The notes below the pieces were generated by a model. It was not told the origin of the DNA and did not search any database. It was given only the letters and a program-made list of their open reading frames with translations. A stretch of DNA of 39,418 nucleotides from the NCBI GenBank assembly GCA_910587495.1, contig CAJUMT010000007.1, positions 2,700-42,117 on the forward strand. Direction: 5' to 3'. Shown piece after piece: positions 15,421 through 24,500 of this stretch (position 1 is its first letter; the number at the start of each line of letters is the position of its first letter). Both the position numbers and the translations under genes were made by a program. Source of the stretch: an uncultured Lachnospiraceae bacterium. Lineage in GTDB: Bacteria > Bacillota_A > Clostridia > Lachnospirales > Lachnospiraceae.

Positions 15421-15738
15421 CTATTTTGCGGCTTCCACAATCTGTTTTGCTTTTTCCATCAGCTTGTTCGGTGATTTGATCGCCACGTCCGTGGAAATCT
15501 GGACTACTTTCTTACCCTCAAAGCGTTCGTTATCCGCGATCTTTACATCAATCGCCAGGATGACAAGATCCGCTGCCGCAATCTCTTCGGGGGTAAGGGC
15601 GTTCTCTTTTCCGATGCTTCCCTGGGTCTCAAATTTTGCCTCAAACCCTGCTTTTTTTGCCGCTTTTTCCAGCTTCTCCTGTGCGATATAAGTGTGTGCG
15701 ATTCCTACGGTGCATGCGCAGACTCCAACGATTTTCAT
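15421..15738 (-). CDS. PTS fructose-type EIIB
   Basis: EIIB phosphorylates the sugar as it passes EIIC. The 105 residues have the fructose IIB pattern, MKIVGVCACTVGIAHTYIAQ at the start, with the phospho-cysteine Cys9 in the loop before GIAHT. Most relatives read CPTGIAHT; here it is CTVGIAHT. The start at 15738 follows AGGAGG; the open frame upstream has no family features. It is the first gene of the operon, preceded by a terminator for the neighbouring operon and by an inverted repeat likely to be an operator (15877-15894). Separate IIA, IIB and IIC proteins, rather than a fused FruA, are found in several less studied ketose systems. Confidence 0.88.
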   Translation of the reverse strand: MKIVGVCACTVGIAHTYIAQEKLEKAAKKAGFEAKFETQGSIGKENALTPEEIAAADLVILAIDVKIADNERFEGKKVVQISTDVAIKSPNKLMEKAKQIVEAAK

Positions 15739-15837
15739 ATGAATTATCCTCCTTAATAAATGTTTCGCTTTCCGCCTTTTTGGGGCGTTTGCTGCTTTGA
15801 ATTTTGTTGTTTTTGGTTCTTTGTTTTCTGTGATTTC

Positions 15838-15894
15838 ACTATAGCATTTGGGAAGTTCAAAGAGAAGTCCAGAAGGGTGCAACTTATTTTGCAC
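15838..15894 (-). promoter_or_regulatory. promoter and palindromic operator of the ketose PTS operon
   Basis: On the minus strand an extended -10 TGCTATAGT ends at 15838, with only a weak -35 match (TTCTCT). About 54 bases upstream of the expected start site is the perfect palindrome GTGCAA-N6-TTGCAC (15877-15894). A weak -35 with an upstream palindrome fits an activator site. The PRD activator encoded at 17466-19541 is the obvious candidate, but this is inference. Confidence 0.5.
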
Positions 15895-15916
15895 GGCGCT
15901 GGGCTGATGAAATCCG

Positions 15917-15959
15917 TAAAAAACAGGGCGACCAAAACATACATGTTTCAGCCACCCTG
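15917..15959 (-). terminator. rho-independent terminator of the ascorbate-type PTS operon
   Basis: On the minus strand a 16-bp stem (15944-15959 with 15924-15939, five G-U pairs) with a four-base loop is followed by six T. It lies about 60 bases past the IIC stop and separates the two PTS operons. Confidence 0.85.
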
Positions 15960-16017
15960 ATGATTTTGTGCAGATTGTATTCGATTTTTGATCGCCTGCG
16001 GCCAGAAGCAGTTCTCG

Positions 16018-17451
16018 TTAGTCGGAAGTTTTCCGCCGTATCCCTGCGTGTTTCCATATAATCGGCGCGAGAAAGCACAGAATGCAAAGGAGCAAAAGCG
16101 CATGCCCCGACAGGACAGAGGCCAGATTTCCAAAGAGAATCCCGGCGATACAGAAGTCCGAGTCGGAAAAAGAAGTTCCTGAGAGGTTCAATGTTCCGAT
16201 CAAAGGCATGACAAAGAGCGACAGCAGGGAAATCAGGATTCCGTGGACGAAAGAGCCGAGGAGGCAGCCCCTGATTCCACCTTCCGCGTTGGCGAAGACA
16301 CCGGCGGAGCCGCCGCAGAAGAAATGGGCCGTGATGCCCGGGACGATCACCGGGACAAGGAGTGTTCCCTGCGAAACATTGATTCCCATAAGCAGAAGCA
16401 TTACCGTAAGGCCGCCCAGAAAGGACATGAGAAAGCCGATCATGACAGCGTTGGGTGCATAGGAAAAAAGGATCGGGCAGTCCACGGCAGGTTTTGCGTG
16501 AGGCACGAGTTTTTTAGCAATCCCTTTAAAGGCCGGAACGATCTCTGCGATTACCAGCCGTACACCTGCGAGGATAATATAGATAGAGGCAGAAAAACGG
16601 GCGCCCTGAAGCAGTGCATAGATGATCCAGTGTTGGCAGCCGTCTGCCTGATAGGAGATGTCCAGAAGATTCAGATCCGTGCGCGCCGCGGAGATTCCGG
16701 CAACGATCAGGAACATCACGGTCATGACAAGAAAGATTCCGACTGTGGAATCGCGCATAAAAGACAGCCAGGAGGAAAAACGCATATCCTCTGTTGATCG
16801 GACTGTTTCTGAGCGTTGGCCTTTTGGCTTCGGGCGGATCCTTCCAGGCGCGGCAAGCCGCGCTGTTTTGGCGGCGGCCAGACAGCCAATGGCGGAAAAA
16901 TGTCCAAAAGCAATCTTGTCGCTTCCGGTAACGGCCTTCATCTCATTTTCGATAAGTGCGGGCATAAATGTCATGAAAAGTCCCAGGATCAGCGAGCCGG
17001 ACAGGATGATCTGCCAGCTTTTCATGGCGCCTTCGTGAAGTGCGACCGTCAGAAGGCAGGCCATGTAAAGCGTATGATGCCCGGTCAGAAAGAGATAGCC
17101 GGACGGTCCGAAACGCGCCATAAAAAGATTCGCGATCATCCCAAGGAACAGTACCATGGATACTTCCATGGCATATTGTGCGATTCCCAGCGAAGCGATG
17201 GCTTCCATATTAGGAACGACTCCCTGGATATGAAATGCATAATTAAACAGCACGCCGAAATCCTTCAATGCACCATTGCTTAAAAAATCAGAACCTGCCG
17301 ACAAAAGGACAAATCCGACAACTGTGATGACGGTTCCTTTGATGACATGGTCTGCTGGCTTTTTTTGCAGCAGAAGTCCCAGAAGTGTAACCAGCCCCAC
17401 AAGGAGCGCGGGGGTTGCCAGGATATTCCGAAGAATGATAAAAATCTGCAT
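16018..17451 (-). CDS. PTS ascorbate-type EIIC (UlaA/SgaT family)
   Basis: This is a membrane permease of 477 residues with ten or so hydrophobic helices. The family marks are the start NILATPALLVGLVTLLGLLL, NYAFHIQGVVPNMEAIASLG, FLTGHHTLYMACLLTVAL and VPGITAHFFCGGSAGVFANA. It belongs to the L-ascorbate/galactitol-type IIC superfamily, nearest to UlaA. The start follows AGAAAGGA and comes 14 bases after the regulator stop. No ascorbate catabolic genes (lactonase, decarboxylase, epimerases UlaE/UlaF) are near, so the substrate may differ from ascorbate. Residues 200-225 form a charged cytoplasmic loop. The phosphate would come from the IIB gene at 19549 and perhaps from the EIIA domain of the regulator. 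Confidence 0.85.
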   Translation of the reverse strand: MQIFIILRNILATPALLVGLVTLLGLLLQKKPADHVIKGTVITVVGFVLLSAGSDFLSNGALKDFGVLFNYAFHIQGVVPNMEAIASLGIAQYAMEVSMVLFLGMIANLFMARFGPSGYLFLTGHHTLYMACLLTVALHEGAMKSWQIILSGSLILGLFMTFMPALIENEMKAVTGSDKIAFGHFSAIGCLAAAKTARLAAPGRIRPKPKGQRSETVRSTEDMRFSSWLSFMRDSTVGIFLVMTVMFLIVAGISAARTDLNLLDISYQADGCQHWIIYALLQGARFSASIYIILAGVRLVIAEIVPAFKGIAKKLVPHAKPAVDCPILFSYAPNAVMIGFLMSFLGGLTVMLLLMGINVSQGTLLVPVIVPGITAHFFCGGSAGVFANAEGGIRGCLLGSFVHGILISLLSLFVMPLIGTLNLSGTSFSDSDFCIAGILFGNLASVLSGHALLLLCILCFLAPIIWKHAGIRRKTSD

Positions 17452-17465
17452 AGTTTTCCTTTCTG

Positions 17466-19541
17466 TCAGCCGTTGGCCAGTCTGGAGCGCAGGATCTTAC
17501 ATACGCCTGCAGGGCTGTCTGCGCCGATCAGTTCATCAATCTGATACGGCTTTGCGAGAACTCTGCGGATATCCCTCAGGATTCCCATGTGTTTATTTTG
17601 ATCCTCGACCACCAGAAGGAAGATAACCCGCGCTCTCTTTCCGCCGTCAAACAGGACGCCCTCCGGCGCGATGCCGATGGACAGATCCAGATGTTTCACG
17701 CCGCTCTCGGGGCGGGCATGCGCGAGAATCAGATCTTTTGTGGCGAACATATAGGGGCCGGCTTCTACAAGACGATCTATGATGCACTGTACATAATGCT
17801 CATCCATACTTCCGCGCCGTAAAAGCGGAGCAGCCGTTGTATAGAGCGCTTGTTTCCAGGGAAGCATCTGTTTAAAAGGAGGAGATGTTTCTCCGGCGGT
17901 GTTTCCATTGCAGCTTAAAAACAGAATACGGTCTTCAGTCAGGAAATCGGTCAGTTTCCACACATCCGGATTCAACACAGGCTGTTTCTCTTCCTGTTGG
18001 TAGCGAAAGAAATATTCCAGGTCATTTTTCAGTTCGGCATGTTTTTCCTGCGGAACATATTTCTGGACCAGACGGAAGACCGCGTCGGTATCGACAAAAC
18101 CGAAACGACTGCGGATCAGCGGATGGTTGAGTATATTTTTGCGGTCAAAATCATTTAAGACCGGATTTACGACAATGACAGGGATCATGGCTTTCAAGTT
18201 CACAGAAGTGACGATTATGTCGCAGATATTCTGCGGGTCCACGACCTTTGCCGCGGTCACGACGCCAATAATCTTTGCCGAGGGGAGAATCCGCTGCAGT
18301 TCATAGCTGATCATATTGCCGGTTGCAACGCCGTTCATGCATACCACAAGAATGCGGAGTTCCTTTGGGTCGTGTCTGGCATGTTTAAGATGCGCGCCGA
18401 AATGCAGTGTCAGGTAGGAGACTTCGCTGTCCGAGATCTGAACGCCGATCTGCTGCTCCAGATATTGTACAGTATCCCGCATGACGTCAAATATATACGG
18501 ATATTCCCGCTGGACGTCCTCCGCCATGGGGTTGCCGATCTGGATGCCGAACCGGTAGCGGTAGAGAGACGCGGCAATATGGCGGTACAGATCATTTAAC
18601 AGTTCCTGTTTCCTTTCAAAGGTCATGCAGGCTTTCCGCTCAAATTCCATGACAAGATTGCGGGTGATCTCCCAGATAGATTCATTTTCTTTCTCCGGCC
18701 CGGTTTTGGAATAAGATGCCAGCCGTCCCCCGAGAAAATGTAGCGTCAGATAGATTTTTTCCATATCGGTCAGTTCCGGAAAATGGAGGTTGACCAGCCG
18801 GTATTCTTCGGAATCCCGTACTTTCCGGGTACTGACATCGGAGAAGAACAGGTGCTTGTCTCCTTTTCGCATGACCGGCATCATGGCAGCAAGCGCGAGC
18901 ATATCGCTCCTGACATAGCTGACCTTAAGTTCCTTCTCTATACATTCGATCTGTTCCAGACAGGGAGTGATCTCTTCCATGTGCAGAAACGTAAGTTTTC
19001 CGGCGGACAGAAGCGGTTCCAGCCGGTTAAAATACAAGAAAAAAAGCGCTCTTACGCGTACCGGATCTCCTTCGATCCGGTATCCGGTTTTCTTTTCATA
19101 GCAAAGATGTAACTGCCAGGTATATAGCCGGGAGATGACAGCCTGGAGATCCGTAAAGATTGTATTGCGGCTTACGAGACAGGCATGCATCAGCTCTTCC
19201 ACATAGACCGGTTCCGTGGAAATGATGATCTGGCAGACAATGATCTGCGCCCGTTCACCAGGCGTAAAGATATAGTCATCCACGGACTGCTCTACCTGCA
19301 TGGCTGCTTCCAATGAAAGCTGTTCTTCCCCGGAAAATGGCTGTACTTTTCCCCGGATAACCCGAATTGCGGGCAGGTGTTTCATTTCAAGCCAATTGTT
19401 GGCCCGTTCCAGTTCGTTATATACCGTGCGTGTGGACACAGACAGTTCCCCGGCAATCTCACGGATCGTAAGAATGCTGCGCTGCTTTAAGACTATATCT
19501 ATAACTTTTTTGGTACGTTCATTCCAATAACCGATCGCCAT
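17466..19541 (-). CDS. PRD-containing transcription activator with EIIB and EIIA domains
   Basis: This is a DNA-binding PTS-controlled regulator of the MtlR/LicR/UlaR class. Order in 691 residues: HTH (about 10-65, with LTIREIAGELSVSTRTVYNE), a second winged helix (about 95-160), PRD1 (about 190-290), PRD2 (about 300-390, with His321 and His380 in LTLHFGAHL), an EIIB-like domain with Cys401 in VVCMNGVATGN, and a type-2 EIIA domain (about 540-690) with His608 in LILAHARPESGV. All expected phospho-acceptors are present. The N-terminus is a DNA-binding HTH, not the RNA-binding domain of BglG. It lies between the ascorbate-type IIB and IIC genes, with seven bases to the former. Its EIIA domain may also serve the permease, because no separate IIA gene of that type is seen. 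Confidence 0.88.
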   Translation of the reverse strand: MAIGYWNERTKKVIDIVLKQRSILTIREIAGELSVSTRTVYNELERANNWLEMKHLPAIRVIRGKVQPFSGEEQLSLEAAMQVEQSVDDYIFTPGERAQIIVCQIIISTEPVYVEELMHACLVSRNTIFTDLQAVISRLYTWQLHLCYEKKTGYRIEGDPVRVRALFFLYFNRLEPLLSAGKLTFLHMEEITPCLEQIECIEKELKVSYVRSDMLALAAMMPVMRKGDKHLFFSDVSTRKVRDSEEYRLVNLHFPELTDMEKIYLTLHFLGGRLASYSKTGPEKENESIWEITRNLVMEFERKACMTFERKQELLNDLYRHIAASLYRYRFGIQIGNPMAEDVQREYPYIFDVMRDTVQYLEQQIGVQISDSEVSYLTLHFGAHLKHARHDPKELRILVVCMNGVATGNMISYELQRILPSAKIIGVVTAAKVVDPQNICDIIVTSVNLKAMIPVIVVNPVLNDFDRKNILNHPLIRSRFGFVDTDAVFRLVQKYVPQEKHAELKNDLEYFFRYQQEEKQPVLNPDVWKLTDFLTEDRILFLSCNGNTAGETSPPFKQMLPWKQALYTTAAPLLRRGSMDEHYVQCIIDRLVEAGPYMFATKDLILAHARPESGVKHLDLSIGIAPEGVLFDGGKRARVIFLLVVEDQNKHMGILRDIRRVLAKPYQIDELIGADSPAGVCKILRSRLANG

Positions 19542-19548
19542 AGAACTT

Positions 19549-19839
19549 TTATATCTCCAGGTATTTTTTTAACTGCTCCGCCGCCGGTTCTGCGTCCATC
19601 AGGTCGGAAAGCCCGATGGCAGGCAGGCTGTTGGGAAGCGGCAGGACTTCTTCCGACACGACGAAGAGATCTGCCTTTTCTTCAGACAGATCAGATAAAG
19701 GGCCGAAGGTAACTTCGATGCCGGTGATTCCCAGATTTTCCAGCGCTTCCTCAATCGTCATCTGCATGACCAGAGAGGTTCCGACTCCATTGCCGCAGCA
19801 GCACATGATTCTTTGGATGTTCTGTTTCATGATGTTCAT
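19549..19839 (-). CDS. PTS ascorbate-type EIIB (UlaB/SgaB-like)
   Basis: This small soluble IIB of 96 residues carries the phospho-cysteine loop CCCGNGVGTSL, where Cys15 directly before GNG is the acceptor. The rest (EEALENLGITGIEVTFGPLS, then ADLFVVSEEVL) fits the lactose/ascorbate IIB fold. I use the ATG at 19839, five bases after AGGA; an ATG three codons later at 19830 is possible. It begins 25 bases after the dacA stop. A TATAAT overlaps that stop, but its -35 match (TTTACG, 19 bases away) is weak, so the operon may be partly read through from dacA. Order downstream: regulator, IIC, terminator. Confidence 0.85.
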   Translation of the reverse strand: MNIMKQNIQRIMCCCGNGVGTSLVMQMTIEEALENLGITGIEVTFGPLSDLSEEKADLFVVSEEVLPLPNSLPAIGLSDLMDAEPAAEQLKKYLEI

Positions 19840-19864
19840 TTCTTTCCTGTAGTATTTGGAATGA

Positions 19865-21310
19865 TTATAATTTCCAGTCATCTTTGTGCGTAAAGTTGAA
19901 AGTGAATTTCCGCACTAAAAGAATACCTGCCAAAAGCCCCACAAGAGCGCCTGCAGCAATTGCCACGATGCGGATATTGACCCGTATCAGGTTCGTTTCT
20001 TTTTCTTTTTTCGTCGGGGACTGTCCGGCTGGGACAGATTCTGAATCGTCAGGTTGTTCCTTGTTTTCCGCCATTTGGAAATCAAAATCCTGGATATCGT
20101 TTGCCGAAAAAAGCAGATCGGTAGAGCCGATATTTTGGTCTGCATAAGTATAATGCAGGGTAGCTATGGAGGATGAGCCATTATTGTCGTTAAATTCCAG
20201 TCTGGGAGATGCGGCCGTAAAATCCACATCGACAGGAAGGACAATATATCCAGAAGGATCGATTTCAATCATGGGGGCAGAATCGCCAAAAACAGAGCTG
20301 CCGGTATCAAAAAGTCCATTTTGCCCTATAGTAAAAGTAGTTTCATTTTCCGCAATATTTACTTTATGAAAGTTCTCTCCTGCGTAATCCAGCAGACTTG
20401 CGGTATCCGAAAAAAGAGGAACACCCCGCTCGGCGCTTCCCTGGGTTTTCATGGTGACAACAATCAGATCCATTCCGTTACGGGTGGCGCAGGTGACCAG
20501 CGTATTCAAAGCTACAGTTGTATAGCCGGTTTTTCCTGCGAATACAGTGTCATCCAGGAACCTGGAAGTTCTGTTGGCAGAGAGCATATAGTGGTGATTG
20601 CTCATGGGTAGTTCTTCGTCTTTTTTATTGGTGGCGCGTAGAATATAGCGGGAAGTACCGCTGATCTGACGAAATTTTTCATGTTTGATAGCTTCCTGCG
20701 TGATCAGGGCCATATCATGAGCTGTGGTGTAGTGGTTATCATCAGGAAGCCCATGGGGATTTACAAAATGGGTGTTGGCACAGCCTAATTCCCGGGCACG
20801 TTCATTCATCAGATCACAGAAAGCTTCTACAGAGCCGGATACTTGTTCTGCAATCGCATTGGCACATTCATTGGCGGATTCCAGCATAATGGCATAAAGA
20901 CATTCTTCTACAGTCAGCACTTCTCCTTCGTCTCGATAAATGCTGCTGCTCCCAGGTTCAACGGTATAGACGGCGGTGTGAGAAAAGGTCACTTCTTCGT
21001 CCATGTCCAAATGTTCCAGCGCTAAAAGGACGGTCATAATTTTGGTTATGCTGGCAGGATAATATTGTTCATCTATGGATTTTGCGTAGAGTATCGTACC
21101 GGTGGATGCTTCCATGACAATGGCGGATTCGGCATAAATCTGGGGACCGGCAGGCCAGTTTTCCCAGGAATCGGACTGAATCTCCATATGATAACGCATT
21201 TCAGATGCAACGGCGGGGTCTTCGGCTGCAAGAACAGGAGTAGAAAAAACGACAGATAGGCAGAGAACAGATGCCAGAGCCGACAGTTTATATTTATTTA
21301 AAATATTCAT
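19865..21310 (-). CDS. D-alanyl-D-alanine carboxypeptidase, S11 family
   Basis: This penicillin-binding protein trims the terminal D-alanine from peptidoglycan stem peptides on the outer face of the membrane. The 481 residues start with a signal peptide (hydrophobic 9-28, cleavage likely after VLAA). The three active-site motifs are Ser87-x-x-Lys90 in YPASITKIM, Ser145-Ala-Asn in ESANECA, and Lys260-Thr-Gly in AGKTGYT. A C-terminal region (about 290-400) is beta-rich, as in DacA-type proteins. It ends with a transmembrane helix (about 443-467, VAIAAGALVGLLAGILL) and a short basic tail, in place of the amphipathic anchor of DacA. GAGGT precedes the ATG. It has its own promoter, divergent from ileS. 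DacA, DacB and DacF cannot be told apart by eye. Confidence 0.9.
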   Translation of the reverse strand: MNILNKYKLSALASVLCLSVVFSTPVLAAEDPAVASEMRYHMEIQSDSWENWPAGPQIYAESAIVMEASTGTILYAKSIDEQYYPASITKIMTVLLALEHLDMDEEVTFSHTAVYTVEPGSSSIYRDEGEVLTVEECLYAIMLESANECANAIAEQVSGSVEAFCDLMNERARELGCANTHFVNPHGLPDDNHYTTAHDMALITQEAIKHEKFRQISGTSRYILRATNKKDEELPMSNHHYMLSANRTSRFLDDTVFAGKTGYTTVALNTLVTCATRNGMDLIVVTMKTQGSAERGVPLFSDTASLLDYAGENFHKVNIAENETTFTIGQNGLFDTGSSVFGDSAPMIEIDPSGYIVLPVDVDFTAASPRLEFNDNNGSSSIATLHYTYADQNIGSTDLLFSANDIQDFDFQMAENKEQPDDSESVPAGQSPTKKEKETNLIRVNIRIVAIAAGALVGLLAGILLVRKFTFNFTHKDDWKL

Positions 21311-21345
21311 TATTTTACCTCATTAATTGAATGAATTGTTTTTTT

Positions 21346-21374
21346 ATTATAGATGATTTGGTGTAGGCACGCAA
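21346..21374 (-). promoter_or_regulatory. sigma-A promoter of the carboxypeptidase gene
   Basis: On the minus strand TTGCGT (21369-21374) and TATAAT (21346-21351) are exactly 17 bases apart, giving a leader of about 30 bases to the ATG at 21310. Confidence 0.65.
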
Positions 21375-21435
21375 GGGTGCGAGAAAAAAGTTCAAGAAAG
21401 TTTAAGAATTGGGACATAAATACTTTTCAAAAGTC

Positions 21436-21465
21436 TTGACCAATAAGAGGGTGCAATTTTATAAT
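21436..21465 (+). promoter_or_regulatory. sigma-A promoter of ileS
   Basis: TTGACC (21436-21441) and TATAAT (21460-21465) are 18 bases apart. The expected leader is only about 30 bases, so there is no room for a T-box, which controls ileS in many Firmicutes. Confidence 0.7.
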
Positions 21466-21500
21466 GACAAAGAAACGAAGTTTTTAAGAGGAGGCTGCAT

Positions 21501-24500
21501 ATGTATAATAAGGTCAATACGGATATGAATTTCGTAGGACGGGAGAAAGCCGTCGAGAAATTCTGGAAAGAAAATGACACATTTCGTAAAAGTATGGAAA
21601 AGCGGAAAAGCTGTCCGGTCTACACATTTTATGACGGACCGCCCACAGCCAACGGAAAACCCCATATCGGCCATGTGCTGACGCGGGTCATCAAGGATAT
21701 GATTCCCAGATACCGCACGATGAAAGGATATATGGTTCCGCGAAAAGCAGGATGGGATACCCACGGACTTCCAGTAGAATTAGAGGTAGAAAAGCTTTTA
21801 GGGCTTGACGGAAAGGAACAGATCGAGGAATACGGCCTGGCGCCTTTTATTGACAAGTGTAAAGAGAGTGTCTGGAAATATAAAGGTATGTGGGAAGACT
21901 TCTCAGGTACAGTAGGATTCTGGGCGGATATGGATGATCCTTATGTGACTTATCACGACGATTTTATCGAGTCTGAGTGGTGGGCGCTAAAGACAATCTG
22001 GGATAAAGGGCTTTTGTACAAAGGTTTTAAGATCGTACCATACTGTCCCCGCTGCGGGACGCCTCTGTCTTCTCATGAGGTAGCGCAGGGATACAAAGAT
22101 GTAAAAGAACGCTCTGCGGTAGTGCGCTTTAAAGTGAAAGACGAGGACGCTTATATCCTTGCATGGACCACGACTCCCTGGACTTTGCCGTCCAATGTGG
22201 CGCTTTGTGTGAATCCTGTAGAAGCTTATGTAAAAGTAAAAGCTGCAGACCAGAGGATTTATTATATGGCAGAGGCTCTGCTTGATACGGTGCTTGGTAA
22301 ACTGGGAGATGAAAATACGCCCGCCTATGAAATTCTTGCACATTATACAGGAAAAGATCTGGAATATAAAGAATATGAACCGCTGTTTGCGTGCTCTGCC
22401 AAAGTCGCTGAAAAACAGCACAAAAAAGGTTATTATGTGACCTGTGATTCTTATGTTACTTTGACGGACGGCACCGGCGTAGTACACATTGCGCCTGCTT
22501 TCGGTGAAGACGATGCCAATGTGGGGCGTAAATATGACCTGCCCTTTGTTCAGCTTGTGGACGGAAAAGGAAATATGACGGAAGATACGCCTTTTGCCGG
22601 ACTGTTTGTGAAAAAAGCGGACCCGGAAGTATTAAAAGATCTGGATGCAAGAGAACTTCTTTTTGACGCGCCGAAATTTGAGCACAGTTATCCCCACTGT
22701 TGGAGATGTGATACGCCGCTGATCTACTACGCGAGAGAATCCTGGTTTATTAAGATGACGGCGGTGAAAGAGGATTTAATCCGCAATAATAATACGATCA
22801 ACTGGATTCCGGAGAGTATCGGAAAAGGCCGTTTTGGTGACTGGCTGGAAAATATTCAGGATTGGGGTATCAGCAGGAACCGTTACTGGGGCACGCCTTT
22901 GAACATTTGGGAATGTGAAGGCTGTGGCCATATGGAAAGCATCGGCTCCCGGGAGGAATTAAAGAGAATGAGCGGAAATGACGCGGCTCTGACCGTGGAA
23001 CTGCACCGGCCGTATATCGATGAGATCACCTGTACCTGTCCCAAGTGTCAAAAAACGATGAAAAGGGTGCCGGAAGTTATCGATTGCTGGTTTGATTCAG
23101 GAGCTATGCCTTTTGCGCAGCATCATTATCCGTTTGAGAATAAAGAAATGTTTGAAAACCAGTTTCCGGCGCAGTTTATCTCGGAAGCCGTGGACCAAAC
23201 CCGCGGATGGTTTTATTCGCTGTTGGCAGAATCTACCTTATTATTTAATAAAGCTCCCTATGAAAACGTAATCGTATTAGGACATGTGCAGGATGAGAAC
23301 GGACAGAAGATGAGTAAATCAAAAGGAAATGCAGTAGATCCGTTTGATGCGCTGGCAACCTATGGTGCGGATGCGATTCGCTGGTATTTCTATATCAACA
23401 GCGCGCCCTGGCTTCCCAACCGTTTTCATGGAAAAGCAGTGCAGGAAGGACAGCGAAAGTTCATGGGTACGCTTTGGAATACTTATGCGTTCTTTGTGCT
23501 GTATGCCAACATTGACAACTTTGACGCGTCAAAATATACCCTGGACCAGACGTCCCTGACTGCCATGGACAGGTGGCTTTTGTCCAGATTGAATACAGTG
23601 GTAGGACAGGTGGACGTCCATTTGGAAAATTATCGGATTCCGGAAGCTGCAAGGGCGCTGCAGGATTTTGTAGACGAGATGAGCAACTGGTATGTAAGAA
23701 GAAGCCGCGAGCGTTTCTGGGCTAAAGGCATGGAGCAGGATAAAATCAATGCGTATATGACGTTATATACTGCCCTTGTGACGATTGCCAAGGCGGCTGC
23801 GCCCATGATTCCTTTTATGACTGAGGATATCTACCGTAATCTTGTATGCAGCGTGGATGCATCCGCGCCTGAAAGCGTTCATCTGTGCGATTTCCCAAAA
23901 GTGGATAAGAGCATGATTGACGGGGAACTGGAAAGTGCCATGGGCGAAGTACTGGATATTGTGGTCATGGGACGCGCAGCCCGCAATACAGCCAATATCA
24001 AGAACCGCCAGCCGATCGGGACTATGTATGTCAGTGCGCCAAGTGAGCTTCCGGATATGTATAAAGATATCATTGCCGATGAGCTGAATGTGAAACAGGT
24101 GGTATTCAAAGAAGATCTAAGTGACTTTACAAACTATACATTTAAGCCGCAGCTTAAAACTGTGGGGCCAAAATACGGAAAATTGCTGAACGGAATCCGT
24201 CAATATCTCACAGAACTTGACGGGCGGGCCGCTATGAAGGAATTAGAAGACAAAGGAAGCCTGTCATTTGACATAGACGGTCAAAGCGTGGTATTATTGA
24301 AAGAAGATTTGCTCATTGACACTGCACAGATGGAAGGTTATGTGACAGAGGCAGATAACCGTGTAACGGTCGTTCTGGATACGAATTTGAGCGAAGCGCT
24401 CGTTGAGGAGGGATTCGTCCGCGAGATCATCAGCAAAGTACAGACTATGCGTAAGGAAGCAGGATTTGAAGTGATGGATAGGATCACTTTGTACTGCGCG

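Noticed and set aside
16243..17283. Two plus-strand open frames opposite the ascorbate-type IIC
   Set aside because: Composition is Lys/Asp/His-rich without hydrophobic cores, and the minus strand encodes a clear membrane protein.
21311..21500. T-box leader before ileS
   Set aside because: The promoter lies about 30 bases from the start codon, leaving no room for a T-box, and no specifier stem or T-box sequence was seen.
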